From NCBI RefSeq assembly GCF_003148495.1, contig NZ_QGGH01000021.1:1-64000 (forward strand): a DNA stretch of 64,000 nt, written 5' to 3'. This DNA is from Mesorhizobium loti (GTDB lineage: Bacteria > Pseudomonadota > Alphaproteobacteria > Rhizobiales > Rhizobiaceae). Each line of letters starts with the position of its first letter. Position 1 is the stretch's first letter. Positions 54,515 through 63,349 of the stretch are shown here, piece after piece. The notes under the pieces were generated by a model, which was given only the letters and a program-made list of their open reading frames with translations, was not told the DNA's origin and did no database searches. A program made the translations under genes and the position numbers.

Positions 54515-55711
54515 CTACGCCTCCGCAGTCTTACGCAAAAAACCTCTCAGGTATTGGTCCACCCTCTTGGCTATTTCCATGGACTTCACGTCTACAAGGC
54601 GCTGAAAAGGCACCGCAGCAATGATGGTGGTTACAAGTACAATGAGGACAGTGCTACTGGCCGCAATGGCATGCCCCCATTGGATAGTCCAGAGATAGAC
54701 AAAGCACCCGAGGGAGCAAAGGATAGGGAAATGAAGAAGGTAGACCGCGAACGACAATCGACCCAGGAGTGGGAAAAAGTATGACGAGAAGGCTCGCTGA
54801 AGCGATGGAAGCGCGAGAACGCTAGCGACAAGGAAGGTTGCACCGACGCAGTGCATTGCGTCCTTCAGGGGATTAAAGTCGATTGGGGAGAGTTTGATGA
54901 TCGGCTCATACAAGATGTTGTTTGAGAAGCCGCCAAGATAGAGGGCAGCAAGAAAGATTGCGATCTTGGCTTTGTGAGGCCATTTCGCTGGAGAAACGCG
55001 AGTCAGGAGGACGCCGACCCCGAACGACAAGGCGAAGGGCAGGTAAGCTATATGGACCGCAAAAGAGAGAGCCGCGGCAAAAACTGTGACGAGGGCGAAG
55101 GTGAACCACCTCGCAGCGAAGGCGAACATGAAGGCTAAGTATGAACCGACGAGCTCAATGGACATCGTCCAGAGTGGTGAATTGAGTTTGTTCTTACCGA
55201 GAAATAAAGACTCATATAGGGCCTCCTTGGCGATGGTCGCGGCCGTAATTGAGCTAGGGTAATACCAGGTTAGCCAGATCGAGCCCGTGAGTGGAGCAAC
55301 TTCAAGATTTCTCATCAGCCCCATGGCAAAAATGGTACCGGCAAAAACGATTGAAGCCGCGATTGGAATGCCGAGGCGGGGTATCCGTCGGATTGCCCTG
55401 GATACAAGCACCGACGCATTTCCAGTGTCAGCAAAAGACTTGGTAAGGACGAAACCGCTTAGAACGAAGAATACACAAACCGCAAAGCTTCCGTTGATAA
55501 GCATGCTGAATGGGGGGAAAGTTAGAAGCTGAGCAGGCCATCCGATTTCTGGCCACGCTGCTTGCGCCAACGGGTACATGGTTTTGAATATACCTGGCTC
55601 GACAGCGAAGAGGGCGTGAGACAAGAGGACGCCAACTGCAGCCAGCCCCCTCAACCCCTCTAAAGCAATAAAACGCCCAGATCTGGCCTGCCCTGCCGCC
55701 ATTGCGTTCAT
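54515..55711 (-). CDS. Acyltransferase-3 family membrane protein under a nod box
   Basis: The open frame begins inside the nod box, so the true start must be later. MNAMAAGQARSG at 55711 fits, giving 398 residues. The N-terminal family block is FIALEGLRGLAAVGVLLSHA, with the catalytic histidine, and FAVCVFFVLSGFVLTKSF is the second. About ten hydrophobic segments follow. NolL and NodX belong to the same large family, but this protein shares only the family blocks with the nolL at 25716. The nod box 120 bp upstream implies NodD control and a role in decorating Nod factor or another surface molecule. The precise substrate is unknown. Confidence 0.75.
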   Translation of the reverse strand: MNAMAAGQARSGRFIALEGLRGLAAVGVLLSHALFAVEPGIFKTMYPLAQAAWPEIGWPAQLLTFPPFSMLINGSFAVCVFFVLSGFVLTKSFADTGNASVLVSRAIRRIPRLGIPIAASIVFAGTIFAMGLMRNLEVAPLTGSIWLTWYYPSSITAATIAKEALYESLFLGKNKLNSPLWTMSIELVGSYLAFMFAFAARWFTFALVTVFAAALSFAVHIAYLPFALSFGVGVLLTRVSPAKWPHKAKIAIFLAALYLGGFSNNILYEPIIKLSPIDFNPLKDAMHCVGATFLVASVLALPSLQRAFSSYFFPLLGRLSFAVYLLHFPILCSLGCFVYLWTIQWGHAIAASSTVLIVLVTTIIAAVPFQRLVDVKSMEIAKRVDQYLRGFLRKTAEA

Positions 55712-55831
55712 GGATACTCTGCCCCTTATGATGCGCCGGTTTCGACTTGGTCTTCCTACAAAGTCCACGCTCGTGAACGTGAGCTGGAAAACACGGGACA
55801 TTGGCTTTCCTGCGCTATGCAGCATCATGAC

Positions 55832-55879
55832 TGATGGGTAAACTTGATAGTTTGGATATAATGCATCCATGGGATGGAT
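55832..55879 (-). promoter_or_regulatory. Nod box of the second acyltransferase
   Basis: The minus strand reads ATCCATCCCATGGATG, CATTATATCCAAAC, TATCAAGTTTACCCATC. The two ATC/GAT halves and the AAAC-TATCAAGTTTACC core match the consensus with about four deviations. It points left, toward the acyltransferase at 54515. Confidence 0.75.
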
Positions 55880-56040
55880 ATGGGGGCAATGCCCACCGGC
55901 GACAGCCGGTCCTGGATCTGAAACTCGGCCTGATCGTGCGAGAGACAGTAGAGCGCCTGAAGCACCATGATCTTCAACATCATCACCGTATCAAAGGGCG
56001 GCCGTCCGCCCTTGGCGCTTCGGAGGCGGCGAAGCCGGTT
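55880..56040 (-). pseudogene. IS5-type transposase fragment
   Basis: The minus strand reads KGGRPPFDTVMMLKIMVLQA then LYCLSHDQAEFQIQDRL, the conserved N-terminal region of IS5-group transposases. Only about 55 residues remain. It begins in the second copy of the 93-bp repeat and ends at the nod box of the acyltransferase, so an insertion and deletion reshaped this promoter region. Confidence 0.8.
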
Positions 56041-56121
56041 GGCCGAGGCCGCCTGAGCCTTGCGAAGAAAAAGCGGGCTCGGTTCACGAGCACCCGGCAC
56101 GCGCCGTCAGGCGCGCGGGCG
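56029..56121. repeat. 93-bp direct repeat, copy 2
   Basis: Matches 50058-50150 in the same orientation, from GCGAAGCCGG to CAGGCGCGCGGGCG. It lies at the end of the IS5-type fragment and 54 bp from the omptin stop. Confidence 0.8.
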
Positions 56122-56174
56122 CGTCAGATTTCTGCGCCGTGCGGACATCGGTTTGGCGTTCCGGTCGAACTCGT

Positions 56175-57143
56175 TCAGAACGAGGTCTTGATGCCAACCA
56201 TCACCGTCGCCGCGGCAAAATCGCCGCCGATCCAGTCGTCTTCGCCGCCAGTCTCCGCGCCGGTCGCAATGTCATAGGTGTTGTAGTCGCCGCGAGCGGT
56301 GAACACCTTTTCGTAGGAACCGGAGACGAAGAAGCTGGTCTGCTCGTTGTACTGGTAGCCGACGCTGCCGCCGACCATCAGAACCGGCGCCGCTTCGAAA
56401 TCATCCTCGAAGCGCAGGTCACGCATCCAGTGATGATCGGTAGCGCCCGCCGAGAAGGTCGTGCCGCCCTTCAGCGCAAAGCCGAAGTTCCAGCGATCCT
56501 GGACATAGGTCGCATCGATGCCGGCGAAGGCGACCGGCAATTTCTGCTGGTAGCTGATGGCCTTTGCGTCTCCTGGGAAGTCGCCAACCGAATCCCGGAA
56601 GCCGGCAACGCTGTAGACATAGGAGCCGCCATAGGCAGTCCACTTGACCGAGGTGTACTTGAAACCACCGTTGACGTTGATCAGCAGCTGGTCGCTGAAC
56701 TGGAAATCGTGGCCGAGCGCGACGGTTGCCGAATAGAAGTAATCAAGATCGGTGTCGGAATGGCGCGAACGGTCGCTCCAGTCGTTCCAGCCATCATTGG
56801 TCGAGAATGACGGGATCCAGTCATAGTCTTCCATGTAGCTGTCGCCGCTGAAGGCGATCTGGCCGGAAAGCTTGGCGGTCCAGCCGGCCTCGCTGCGCGC
56901 CGTCATCTTGGCTGAAATGACCGCAGAGGTGCTTTCCCAGATAAGGTGGCTCAGCTTCGAGCCGCTGTCGGGAGCCTGATAGACCAGCTCGTTGGCCTCG
57001 ATGTCGATGACGCCGACGCCGCCAGCGAAAGAGAAATTGGGATTGTAGGGCGCCGGTTCGCTCGCCACCGCGTCGCTGGCCATCGCCGGCCAGGCAGCGA
57101 GCAACGCTGCCGCTCCACCAAAGACTTTCGCGTACAATTTCAT
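56175..57143 (-). CDS. Omptin-family outer-membrane protease
   Basis: The start at 57143 (MKLYAKVFGGAAALLAAWPA) follows GAGGG and gives 322 residues with a signal peptide cut after about AMA. The omptin catalytic residues are all present: Asp106 and Asp108 in MEDYDWIPS (OmpT Asp83/Asp85), then the conserved WSDRSRHSDTDLDYFY, and Asp236/His238 in ATDHHWMRDL (OmpT Asp210/His212). Alternating strands and a terminal Phe fit a ten-strand barrel. Omptins cleave proteins and peptides at the cell surface and depend on LPS. Upstream lies a nod-box/nodA-leader relic, which hints at past or weak NodD control. Confidence 0.85.
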   Translation of the reverse strand: MKLYAKVFGGAAALLAAWPAMASDAVASEPAPYNPNFSFAGGVGVIDIEANELVYQAPDSGSKLSHLIWESTSAVISAKMTARSEAGWTAKLSGQIAFSGDSYMEDYDWIPSFSTNDGWNDWSDRSRHSDTDLDYFYSATVALGHDFQFSDQLLINVNGGFKYTSVKWTAYGGSYVYSVAGFRDSVGDFPGDAKAISYQQKLPVAFAGIDATYVQDRWNFGFALKGGTTFSAGATDHHWMRDLRFEDDFEAAPVLMVGGSVGYQYNEQTSFFVSGSYEKVFTARGDYNTYDIATGAETGGEDDWIGGDFAAATVMVGIKTSF

Positions 57144-57196
57144 AGGACTACCCTCATAGGAATCATCAGCCATTCGGCTATACGCAGTGTAACCGG

Positions 57197-57250
57197 GTGC
57201 ACGTCAGGTGCGGTCGTCTATGCAGCGCCCCTGTAGGTTGGCAAAATTGC
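57197..57250 (-). promoter_or_regulatory. Relic of nod box and nodA leader upstream of the omptin gene
   Basis: Bases 57197-57250 align with 27452-27505, the leader of the nodA pseudogene: GTGCGGTC(G/A)TCTATGCAGC is shared, and then GGTTGGCAAAATTG against GTTTGGTAAAATCG. The rest of the nod box is lost. The omptin gene starts 54 bp downstream. The remaining part is unlikely to bind NodD well. Confidence 0.6.
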
Positions 57251-57484
57251 CGCCCTCGGCTTTGTTCCTCAACACTCAAGGAAACGTCGTTGGCGTGACC
57301 CGATTGACGGCGGTTTTTGCCGATGCGTCCGGGCAGCCGGCGTGACGGGAACCCTGCATTATCCGAGGCACACATTTGCGATGACGATGCTGGTACGATT
57401 GCGGCGTCAGGCAGCGACCACGCCGGACCTCAACCCGCTGAGATCGTGCAGGTTGCTTTGAGCAGCCCATAGCAAACTCTGAGT

Positions 57485-57940
57485 CTAGATAATCCGACAG
57501 AGCCGAGGGCCGAGTTCCTCGAACCCGTTGCGCAGATAGAAATCGAGCGTGCGCTTCCATTTTGGTTGCCTGGGCGCTGCAAGCTCAAGTCGCTTCCAAC
57601 CACGCGCACGGCCTTCCCGCGAGGCGACCTCAAGCAGATGAGGGGCAATCCCTTTGGAGCGCTTTTCGGGTCGAACATACAGCTCCGAAATATAGCCGAA
57701 CTTACCTCCTGCATAGATCGCCGTGCATTCATTCAGCACCATGATGCCGACCGGCTCGTCATCTGCACTTGCGATCACTGCGACCACGCCAGCGTCGGCA
57801 AGCATTATCTCCGCGCTTTGTCTCACGTCGTCGGGCGCGGGCGCTTTCCCGCCAGTGAGTTCATCGAGTAGCGCGTGAATAAAACGGACGACCGTCCCTG
57901 CGTCCGTTGCGTTGGCGCGGCGCGTAGATATGGAAGGCAT
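57485..57940 (-). CDS. GNAT-family N-acetyltransferase
   Basis: A 151-residue acetyltransferase. ISTRRANATDAGTVVRFIHA is the usual N-terminal GNAT start. FGYISELYVRPEKRSKGIAP followed by HLLEVASREGRARGWKRLEL contains motif A (RxxGxG/A-type, here RSKGIA) for acetyl-CoA binding. FYLRNGFEELGPRLCR is the C-terminal block. The substrate is unknown. AGGAG precedes the ATG. It stands alone between the omptin gene and a gene-poor stretch. Confidence 0.85.
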   Translation of the reverse strand: MPSISTRRANATDAGTVVRFIHALLDELTGGKAPAPDDVRQSAEIMLADAGVVAVIASADDEPVGIMVLNECTAIYAGGKFGYISELYVRPEKRSKGIAPHLLEVASREGRARGWKRLELAAPRQPKWKRTLDFYLRNGFEELGPRLCRII

Positions 57941-58328
57941 ATTTTCTCCTGCTAGTGGTCAAAATCCCGGTTCATGCTCTCATCAGCGCAGGTCCGACTC
58001 ACACTTTTAAGTAACTCTGACCAATGGACAGCATTTTTCATCAAAAATATGATAAAAAATTGCAAAATATATATTACAAGCATGCAGTGTTCCGGATGAC
58101 TTGAGGTCAATTGCGCAGATAGGGGACCTTCTTACAGAAAACCAACCCGGTCACATCGCAACTGCACGGTGAAGCCGCCTTGCTGAGGTAAGATGAAGCT
58201 GCAAGTCGAAAAGGGCCTGAGACAAAAGATACAGCCTGAGATGCTCGTGCGGCCAGAACGCTCGGACAATGCAGTCGAGCAAAGAGGACATTCGTGACGG
58301 GCGGCGAGAGCGCTCGACGGCGCCACAC
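57941..58328. other. Intergenic region with an AT-rich core
   Basis: About 390 bp without a gene. Bases 58020-58085 are strikingly AT-rich for this region (ATATGATAAAAAATTGC and ATATATATTAC). It may hold the GNAT promoter. No clear hairpin terminator was found. Confidence 0.45.
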
Positions 58329-59441
58329 TCATTCGGCGCCAGCCGGAACACGAGCCGAGCCGATCGGTGCGTAGAGGCTGGTCGCCGCGCCGATCAAGTC
58401 GGACACGTCGGCCCCGGTCGTCGCGAAAGAGGTGACAAACCTCACGATTCCGGGCTCCCAGCGGTCGTGGTAGAAGCGGAATCCCATGTCGAGCAGCCCC
58501 CGGATCAGGGACGTGGGAAGTCGGCAGAACAGGATGTTGGCCTCGGGACGCTGCTGGATCTTCACGCCCGGCACCAGGGCCAACCCCCGTGCGAGCGCCG
58601 ATGCCATCGCATTGGCATGGGTTGCGTTGCGAAGCCAGACACCGTCTCTCAGATAACCGTCCATTTGCGCCGCCATGAAGCGCATCTTGGAACTCAACTG
58701 GCCGGCCCGCTTTTGGCGAAAGGCGATCGTGCTCGCGAGATCTCTGCGGAACGAGACGACTGCATCGACCCCAAACGTTCCATTCTTGGTGGCGCCAAAT
58801 GACACAAGGTCGACGCCGGCCTTCCATGTCATCTCGGCCGGCGAGCAGCGCAGAGTGACGAGGGCGTTGGCGAAGCGAGCACCGTCCATGTGGAGCGGCA
58901 GGTTCGCTGACCGGCAGATATGTCCGATTGCCTTGATTTCGTCGAGCGCGTAGACCGATCCCATCTCGGTCGCCTGCGTGATGCTGACGCTGGAGGGCTG
59001 GACCGAGTGGATATCGCCCGCCATGCGCGTTGCATTGGCCGCCAAGGCGTCGATGTCGATTTTGCCGGCCCCGCCTGGAAGCTGCACCAACTTCGCACCG
59101 GCGGTGTAGAACTCCGGCGCGCCGCACTCGTCGCGGTTGATGTGTGCGTCGGCGTGCGAGAGGATGCTGCCCCATGGCGGGGTAATCGCCGCGAGCGCCA
59201 GCGCGTTCGCTGCCGACCCCGTCGAAACGAGGAACACGTCGACCGCATGCTCGAACACCTCGGCGAGCTGGCGCTCGACGGTACGCGTCAGCTCATCGTT
59301 GCCGTAGGGAACCGCCTGACCCGAAGCGCACGCGGTGATGGCTGCGATCACCTCGGGGGAGGCGCCGGCGATGTTGTCGCTGGTGAAGCCGCGGGGGCGG
59401 GTCTGCTTGTCTTCGTTCATAGTCTTGACGCTTTCATCCAT
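58329..59441 (-). CDS. Low-specificity L-threonine aldolase family protein
   Basis: A 370-residue PLP enzyme. GFTSDNIAGASPEVIAAITA is the typical start, followed by VPYGNDELTRTVERQLAEVF, the STGSAANALAL pocket and HMDGARFANA. The PLP lysine is in SFGATKNGTFGVDAVV (about residue 220). It cleaves beta-hydroxy-amino acids to glycine and an aldehyde; beta-phenylserine aldolases are in the same group. An in-frame ATG at 59420 may be the true start. An AraC regulator lies just upstream on the same strand, separated by 45 bp from this start. Confidence 0.85.
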   Translation of the reverse strand: MDESVKTMNEDKQTRPRGFTSDNIAGASPEVIAAITACASGQAVPYGNDELTRTVERQLAEVFEHAVDVFLVSTGSAANALALAAITPPWGSILSHADAHINRDECGAPEFYTAGAKLVQLPGGAGKIDIDALAANATRMAGDIHSVQPSSVSITQATEMGSVYALDEIKAIGHICRSANLPLHMDGARFANALVTLRCSPAEMTWKAGVDLVSFGATKNGTFGVDAVVSFRRDLASTIAFRQKRAGQLSSKMRFMAAQMDGYLRDGVWLRNATHANAMASALARGLALVPGVKIQQRPEANILFCRLPTSLIRGLLDMGFRFYHDRWEPGIVRFVTSFATTGADVSDLIGAATSLYAPIGSARVPAGAE

Positions 59442-59488
59442 TGACCGTCCAAGCTAGACGGTTCGCCGCGCGCTTTATTGAACGATAT

Positions 59489-60361
59489 TCAAACCGAGAG
59501 GTAACGCGCCGGCGTCACCCCCAACACCGCCTTGAAGTGCCGGGTCAGGTGGCTCTGGTCCGCGAACCCTACCGCGACGGCGACCTCGGCGACCTGCTGA
59601 CCTCGCCTCAGCAGCCGTCGCGCCTGGTCGATGCGGACCTGGATCAGGTAGCGGGTGGGGGGCAACCCGAAATGCGCCTTGAAGCCATCGATCAACGTTG
59701 CCTTGGAGCATCCGGCGAGGGCGGCGAGAGCGGCGAGCTGCAGGACTTCGGCCGAGTGGGCATGGATGAAGTCACGCACGGCGCGGAACCTCGGCGGCAC
59801 CAATTTTCGCTCAGCAACGCGCGACCCGCCGGCCTCTGCGAAGACATAACGCAGGAAACGGATCAGATACTCCTCGATTTCCAGTGCCGAGCTGTGCTCA
59901 TGTTCTAGCAGGCGCCAAAGCGCGGTGAGGCCGTGCGCAACTGCGACATTCTCCTGGAACGGGCTCTTGAAGTCGATCGTTCCGGGTCCAATTTGGCCTT
60001 CCTCAAGGACTTGCCGGATAAGGCATTCGGGCACGTAGAAGATCTTCTGGCTCCAGCCAAGATCGTCACCTGCACCCCCGAAATGCGGTTCGCCGGGCGC
60101 GAAGGTCGCGACGGTGCCGCTACCGGCGTGCCAAACCTCACCTCGGCACCAGACATCATGGACGCCTCGCTCGATCAGCCCGATTAGATACTCGTTGTGG
60201 ACATGCTTGGAGAAATTCTGCCGGTGATAATCCGCCGCCAGATAGTCGAGCCCGCCAAGGACGTCGGAGTGCTTCATCACCGCACGATTGCGCGGCGGCC
60301 GGCCCGGGGGCTCAGAACGACTACGCGCCTTTTCGTTGCATTTGATGGCGGTATCGGCCAC
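59489..60361 (-). CDS. AraC-family transcriptional regulator
   Basis: A 290-residue regulator; a later ATG at 60277 (MKHSDVLGG) would give 262 residues and is plausible, since the first 28 residues look atypical. The N-terminal cupin part has HVHNEYLIGLIERGVHDVWC and GTVATFAPGEPHFG. The C-terminal double HTH reads LAALAALAGCSKATLIDGFK then AHFGLPPTRYLIQVRIDQAR, and VAEVAVAVGFADQSHLTRHF then KAVLGVTPARYLSV, a full AraC signature. It probably controls the threonine aldolase gene downstream, or an exporter not in the window. Confidence 0.88.
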   Translation of the reverse strand: MADTAIKCNEKARSRSEPPGRPPRNRAVMKHSDVLGGLDYLAADYHRQNFSKHVHNEYLIGLIERGVHDVWCRGEVWHAGSGTVATFAPGEPHFGGAGDDLGWSQKIFYVPECLIRQVLEEGQIGPGTIDFKSPFQENVAVAHGLTALWRLLEHEHSSALEIEEYLIRFLRYVFAEAGGSRVAERKLVPPRFRAVRDFIHAHSAEVLQLAALAALAGCSKATLIDGFKAHFGLPPTRYLIQVRIDQARRLLRRGQQVAEVAVAVGFADQSHLTRHFKAVLGVTPARYLSV

Positions 60362-60539
60362 TTGATGATCAATCCAGGTGGGTCATCACAACGATATCGT
60401 GCTCTCGTAGCGAATTTCAAACCGACGCAGGATTAATTGCCGCGCGAAGAGGAGCCTGCCGCAGTGCGGGCAGCGGATTGGCGGGATTGATCGTGACTGA
60501 AGCTTGGGATTTAGACCCGAGCGACGCGTGGCCGGATGG

Positions 60540-60750
60540 CCGATATCGAGAAAACCAAGCGCTATCCCCCTCCGATCTGACGGATGAGGAATGGTCGCGC
60601 TACAACCGTTCCTGGCGGGCGCGGCCAAGACCGGGCGGCGCGTGGTGACGGACCTTTGCGAGGGCTTGAACGCGATCCGCTACATGGCCCGATCGGGTGG
60701 CGGCTGGCGCATGCTGCCAAAGGATTTCCCGCCCATATCGGTCGCGGTCG
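60540..60750 (+). pseudogene. IS5-type transposase N-terminal relic
   Basis: The plus strand reads SDLTDEEWSRYN, then with a frameshift PFLAGAAKTGRRVVTDLCEG and LNAIRYMARSGGGWRMLPKD then FPP, the N-terminus of IS5-group transposases. After 60750 the frame continues for about 100 codons in unrelated sequence with a coiled-coil-like part (YAKLEAEYEHANELAADVDE). The remainder of the transposase is absent. Confidence 0.75.
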
Positions 60751-61137
60751 AGACGCCTTACGGACACGCCCACGGACTGCGCCAACTGGCTGGAACGTCC
60801 CCCGGCCTGACGACCGAGCAGCAGGCGACGATCAAGGCGCTGAACGCAGGATACGCCAAACTCGAAGCCGAGTACGAGCATGCCAACGAACTGGCGGCCG
60901 ATGTTGACGAACGGCTACCCGGGGCGGCTACGGCTGCACTCATTGTCGGAACTCCGACGAAGTCGGACATGAGACACAGCGCTAACAGAATGATCGCGTT
61001 GTTCTGCAATGATTTTCTCATTTGGCACGACATATGCGGGGGCTCTCCCGCATGAGCGCTCCGTCAATCTCGAATGATGCGGGCAGAATTCAATCAAGGC
61101 GCAGTGCGTCGCTTCTGAAGATCAAGGAGAGAAAAGT

Positions 61138-61830
61138 ATGGCGAGAGCGCGAATTGGCGTGGCGCGGGCAATGACAGCGGCTGTCGTCCTCATCGTTGCG
61201 GGACAGGCTGACGCGGCAGATGTTCATCAAGCCGCGAGCGTCGCGCAGGCAGAAGCCGGGGTCGCGGAAGCGCCAAGCCCCTGGCAGATCCGCCTGCGGG
61301 CGTTGGGGGTGATCACTGAGGATTCGGGCTTCGTCAACGCGGTGCCCGGCTCCGGTCTTTCGTATTCGAACACCGTGACGCCGGAACTCGATATTTCGTA
61401 CTTCTTCACGGACAACATCGCCGCCGAACTCATACTCGGCACCACCTATGCCAACATCGATGGCCAAGGTGCGATCGGCGGGCTTGGCAAGGTCGGCAAG
61501 GTTTGGCTGCTGCCGCCCACGCTCACATTGCAGTATCGTTTTACCGATTTCGACGCCTTCAAACCCTATCTCGGCGCCGGCGTGAACTATACGATCTTCT
61601 ATCATCAGCAAGCCGGCAGCGCCGATGATCTCAAGGTCAAGAACACATTCGGCGCCGCGCTGCAGGTCGGATTCGACTACATGGTGGACCAGCACTGGGG
61701 CGTCAACTTCGACGTGAAGAAGCTTTTCCTTAAGCCCGACTTCGACGTCACTGTCGCCGGCGCCAAGCTCACAGGCAAGGCCAAGCTCGATCCCTGGTTG
61801 ATAGGCGCAGGTCTGACCTACCGCTTCTAA
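61138..61830 (+). CDS. OmpW-family outer-membrane protein
   Basis: A 230-residue protein with a signal peptide (VARAMTAAVVLIVAGQADA, cut after about residue 29). IRLRALGVITEDSGFVNAVP, VTPELDISYFFTDNIAAELI, KVWLLPPTLTLQYRF, FKPYLGAGVNYTIFY and GFDYMVDQHWGVNFDVKKLF are the OmpW blocks. The last residue is Phe, as expected for barrel insertion. It forms an eight-strand barrel with a hydrophobic channel; the physiological ligand is unknown. AAGGAGAG precedes the ATG. It lies 100 bp upstream of the P450 gene on the same strand. Confidence 0.88.
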   Translation: MARARIGVARAMTAAVVLIVAGQADAADVHQAASVAQAEAGVAEAPSPWQIRLRALGVITEDSGFVNAVPGSGLSYSNTVTPELDISYFFTDNIAAELILGTTYANIDGQGAIGGLGKVGKVWLLPPTLTLQYRFTDFDAFKPYLGAGVNYTIFYHQQAGSADDLKVKNTFGAALQVGFDYMVDQHWGVNFDVKKLFLKPDFDVTVAGAKLTGKAKLDPWLIGAGLTYRF

Positions 61831-61928
61831 GGACGAACCACACTGAAAGGGGACACTTTTCGAAGTCCGCGCGCGGATCATCCGTGCCGAGAAGTGGATC
61901 CGCGATGGTTCTTAGAGGAGTTGTTGGC

Positions 61929-63161
61929 ATGCGCGTAGAAAACGATCATTGCGACGTGATCGGTGTGCCGGCCGCTCCCACGCAACTTGATCGTCTTTCT
62001 TCTGCGATTCTGCGGCAGGGGGGGATGGCGCGAGTGTCGCTGCCAGGCGATGTGGTGACCTGGGCGGCAGCCCGTCACGAGACGCTCAGGCAGATGCTTT
62101 CCGACCAGCGTTTCAACAAGGACTGGCGACAGTGGCGGGCGCTGCAGGACGGCGAGATTCCCGAGGATCATCCGCTGATCGGGATATGCAAAGTGGACAA
62201 TATGACCACGGCGCACGGTGCCGATCACCGGCGCTTGCGCGGCCTGCTGTCCAGCAGCTTCGCGCCCAGTCGGATCGCCTTGCTGGCGCCACGGGTCGAA
62301 CAATGCGTCGATCGACTCCTCGCCGAGATGGCGCAGCGCGGCGGCAGTGCCGATCTGATGTGCGAGTTCGCCGCTCCGCTGCCCACCAACGTGATCGCCG
62401 AACTGTTCGGTTTGCCGGACGAACAGCGCGAAGAGATCGTCGCGCTCACCTACAGCCTGGCAAACACCTCCTCCACAGCCGAAGAGGTGCGACAGACGCG
62501 GCAGCGCATCCCGGAGTTCTTCCGTCGCCTGATCGCGCTCAAGCGGGGCCAGCTCGACGATGATCTGGCTTCGGCCCTGATCGTCGCGCGTGACAATGGC
62601 GAGCTCGTTTCCGACACCGAGCTCATCGACATGCTGTTCATGGTGCTCTCTGCGGGCTTCGTGACCACCGCCGGCGTCATCGGCAATGGCGTGCTGGCAT
62701 TGCTGACGCATCCGCAGCAACTGCACCTGGTGCGCAGCGGCCAAGTTCCGTGGTCACAGGCGATCGAGGAGATCCTGCGCTGGGGCAGCTCAGCGGCCAA
62801 TCTGCCGTTCCGCTATGCCACCCAGGACGTGGAGATCGACGGATGCATGGTCCGCCGCGGCGATGCCGTCCTGATGGCGTTCCATGCGGCGAACCGGGAC
62901 GAAAAGGCCTTCGGCCCCGGCGCCGACAGGTTCGATGTCACCCGGCGGCACAACCCGCACCTGTCGTTCGGCGAGGGGCCGCATTCCTGCCTGGGCGCTG
63001 CGCTGGCGCGCCTGGAATTGCGCTGCGCCTTCCCCGCGCTGTTCGGGCGGCTGGAGGATCTGGCGCTGACCATCGCTGCGGAGGACGTCGTCTACATGCC
63101 GTCTTACGTCATTCGCTGCCCGCAGCGCCTGCCGGTCAGCTTCCGCCCTTCCGTCGCTTAG
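61929..63161 (+). CDS. Cytochrome P450 monooxygenase
   Basis: The start at 61929 (MRVENDHCDVIG) follows AGAGGAG and gives 410 residues. C-terminal blocks are typical: the ExxR motif EEILRWGSS, AANRDEKAFGPGADRFDVTR, and the heme-binding LSFGEGPHSCLGAALARLEL with the cysteine ligand at about residue 357. The I-helix reads SAGFVTTAG, where the usual acidic residue before TT is Val, so proton delivery may be altered. The sequence style (ALQDGEIPEDHPLIG, DHRRLRGLL) resembles actinobacterial secondary-metabolism P450s more than I expect for the rhizobial gibberellin operon. No redox partner is next to it. The substrate is unknown. Confidence 0.88.
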   Translation: MRVENDHCDVIGVPAAPTQLDRLSSAILRQGGMARVSLPGDVVTWAAARHETLRQMLSDQRFNKDWRQWRALQDGEIPEDHPLIGICKVDNMTTAHGADHRRLRGLLSSSFAPSRIALLAPRVEQCVDRLLAEMAQRGGSADLMCEFAAPLPTNVIAELFGLPDEQREEIVALTYSLANTSSTAEEVRQTRQRIPEFFRRLIALKRGQLDDDLASALIVARDNGELVSDTELIDMLFMVLSAGFVTTAGVIGNGVLALLTHPQQLHLVRSGQVPWSQAIEEILRWGSSAANLPFRYATQDVEIDGCMVRRGDAVLMAFHAANRDEKAFGPGADRFDVTRRHNPHLSFGEGPHSCLGAALARLELRCAFPALFGRLEDLALTIAAEDVVYMPSYVIRCPQRLPVSFRPSVA

Positions 63162-63349
63162 AGAGTGCGGCATTCACCCCGGATTCGGTGATTCTCGGTT
63201 CGCCGGGGTGGCTGGTCTCGCACGAGGGGGGCGAGCATGCCCGGTTACGCACGATCGTGGCGCCGGCCTTCAGCAATCGCAGGGTGAAGCTGCTCGCGCA
63301 GCAGGTCGAGGCGATCGCCGCGCAGTTGTTCGAGACGCTGGCGGCATGA
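63159..63349 (+). pseudogene. Second cytochrome P450, internal fragment
   Basis: In another frame, starting at the stop of the P450 gene, the sequence reads SAAFTPDSVILGSPGWLVSH then EGGEHARLRTIVAPAFSNRR and VKLLAQQVEAIAAQLFETL. This is the C-helix region of another P450. It has no start, and its 3' side is replaced by transposon sequence. Two P450 genes once stood in tandem here. Confidence 0.8.

Noticed and set aside
61929..63349. Start of the rhizobial gibberellin operon (CYP112-CYP114)
   Set aside because: The tandem P450 order is suggestive, but the sequence style is closer to actinobacterial P450s. None of the other operon genes (ferredoxin, dehydrogenase, CYP117, GGPP synthase, cyclases) is present.
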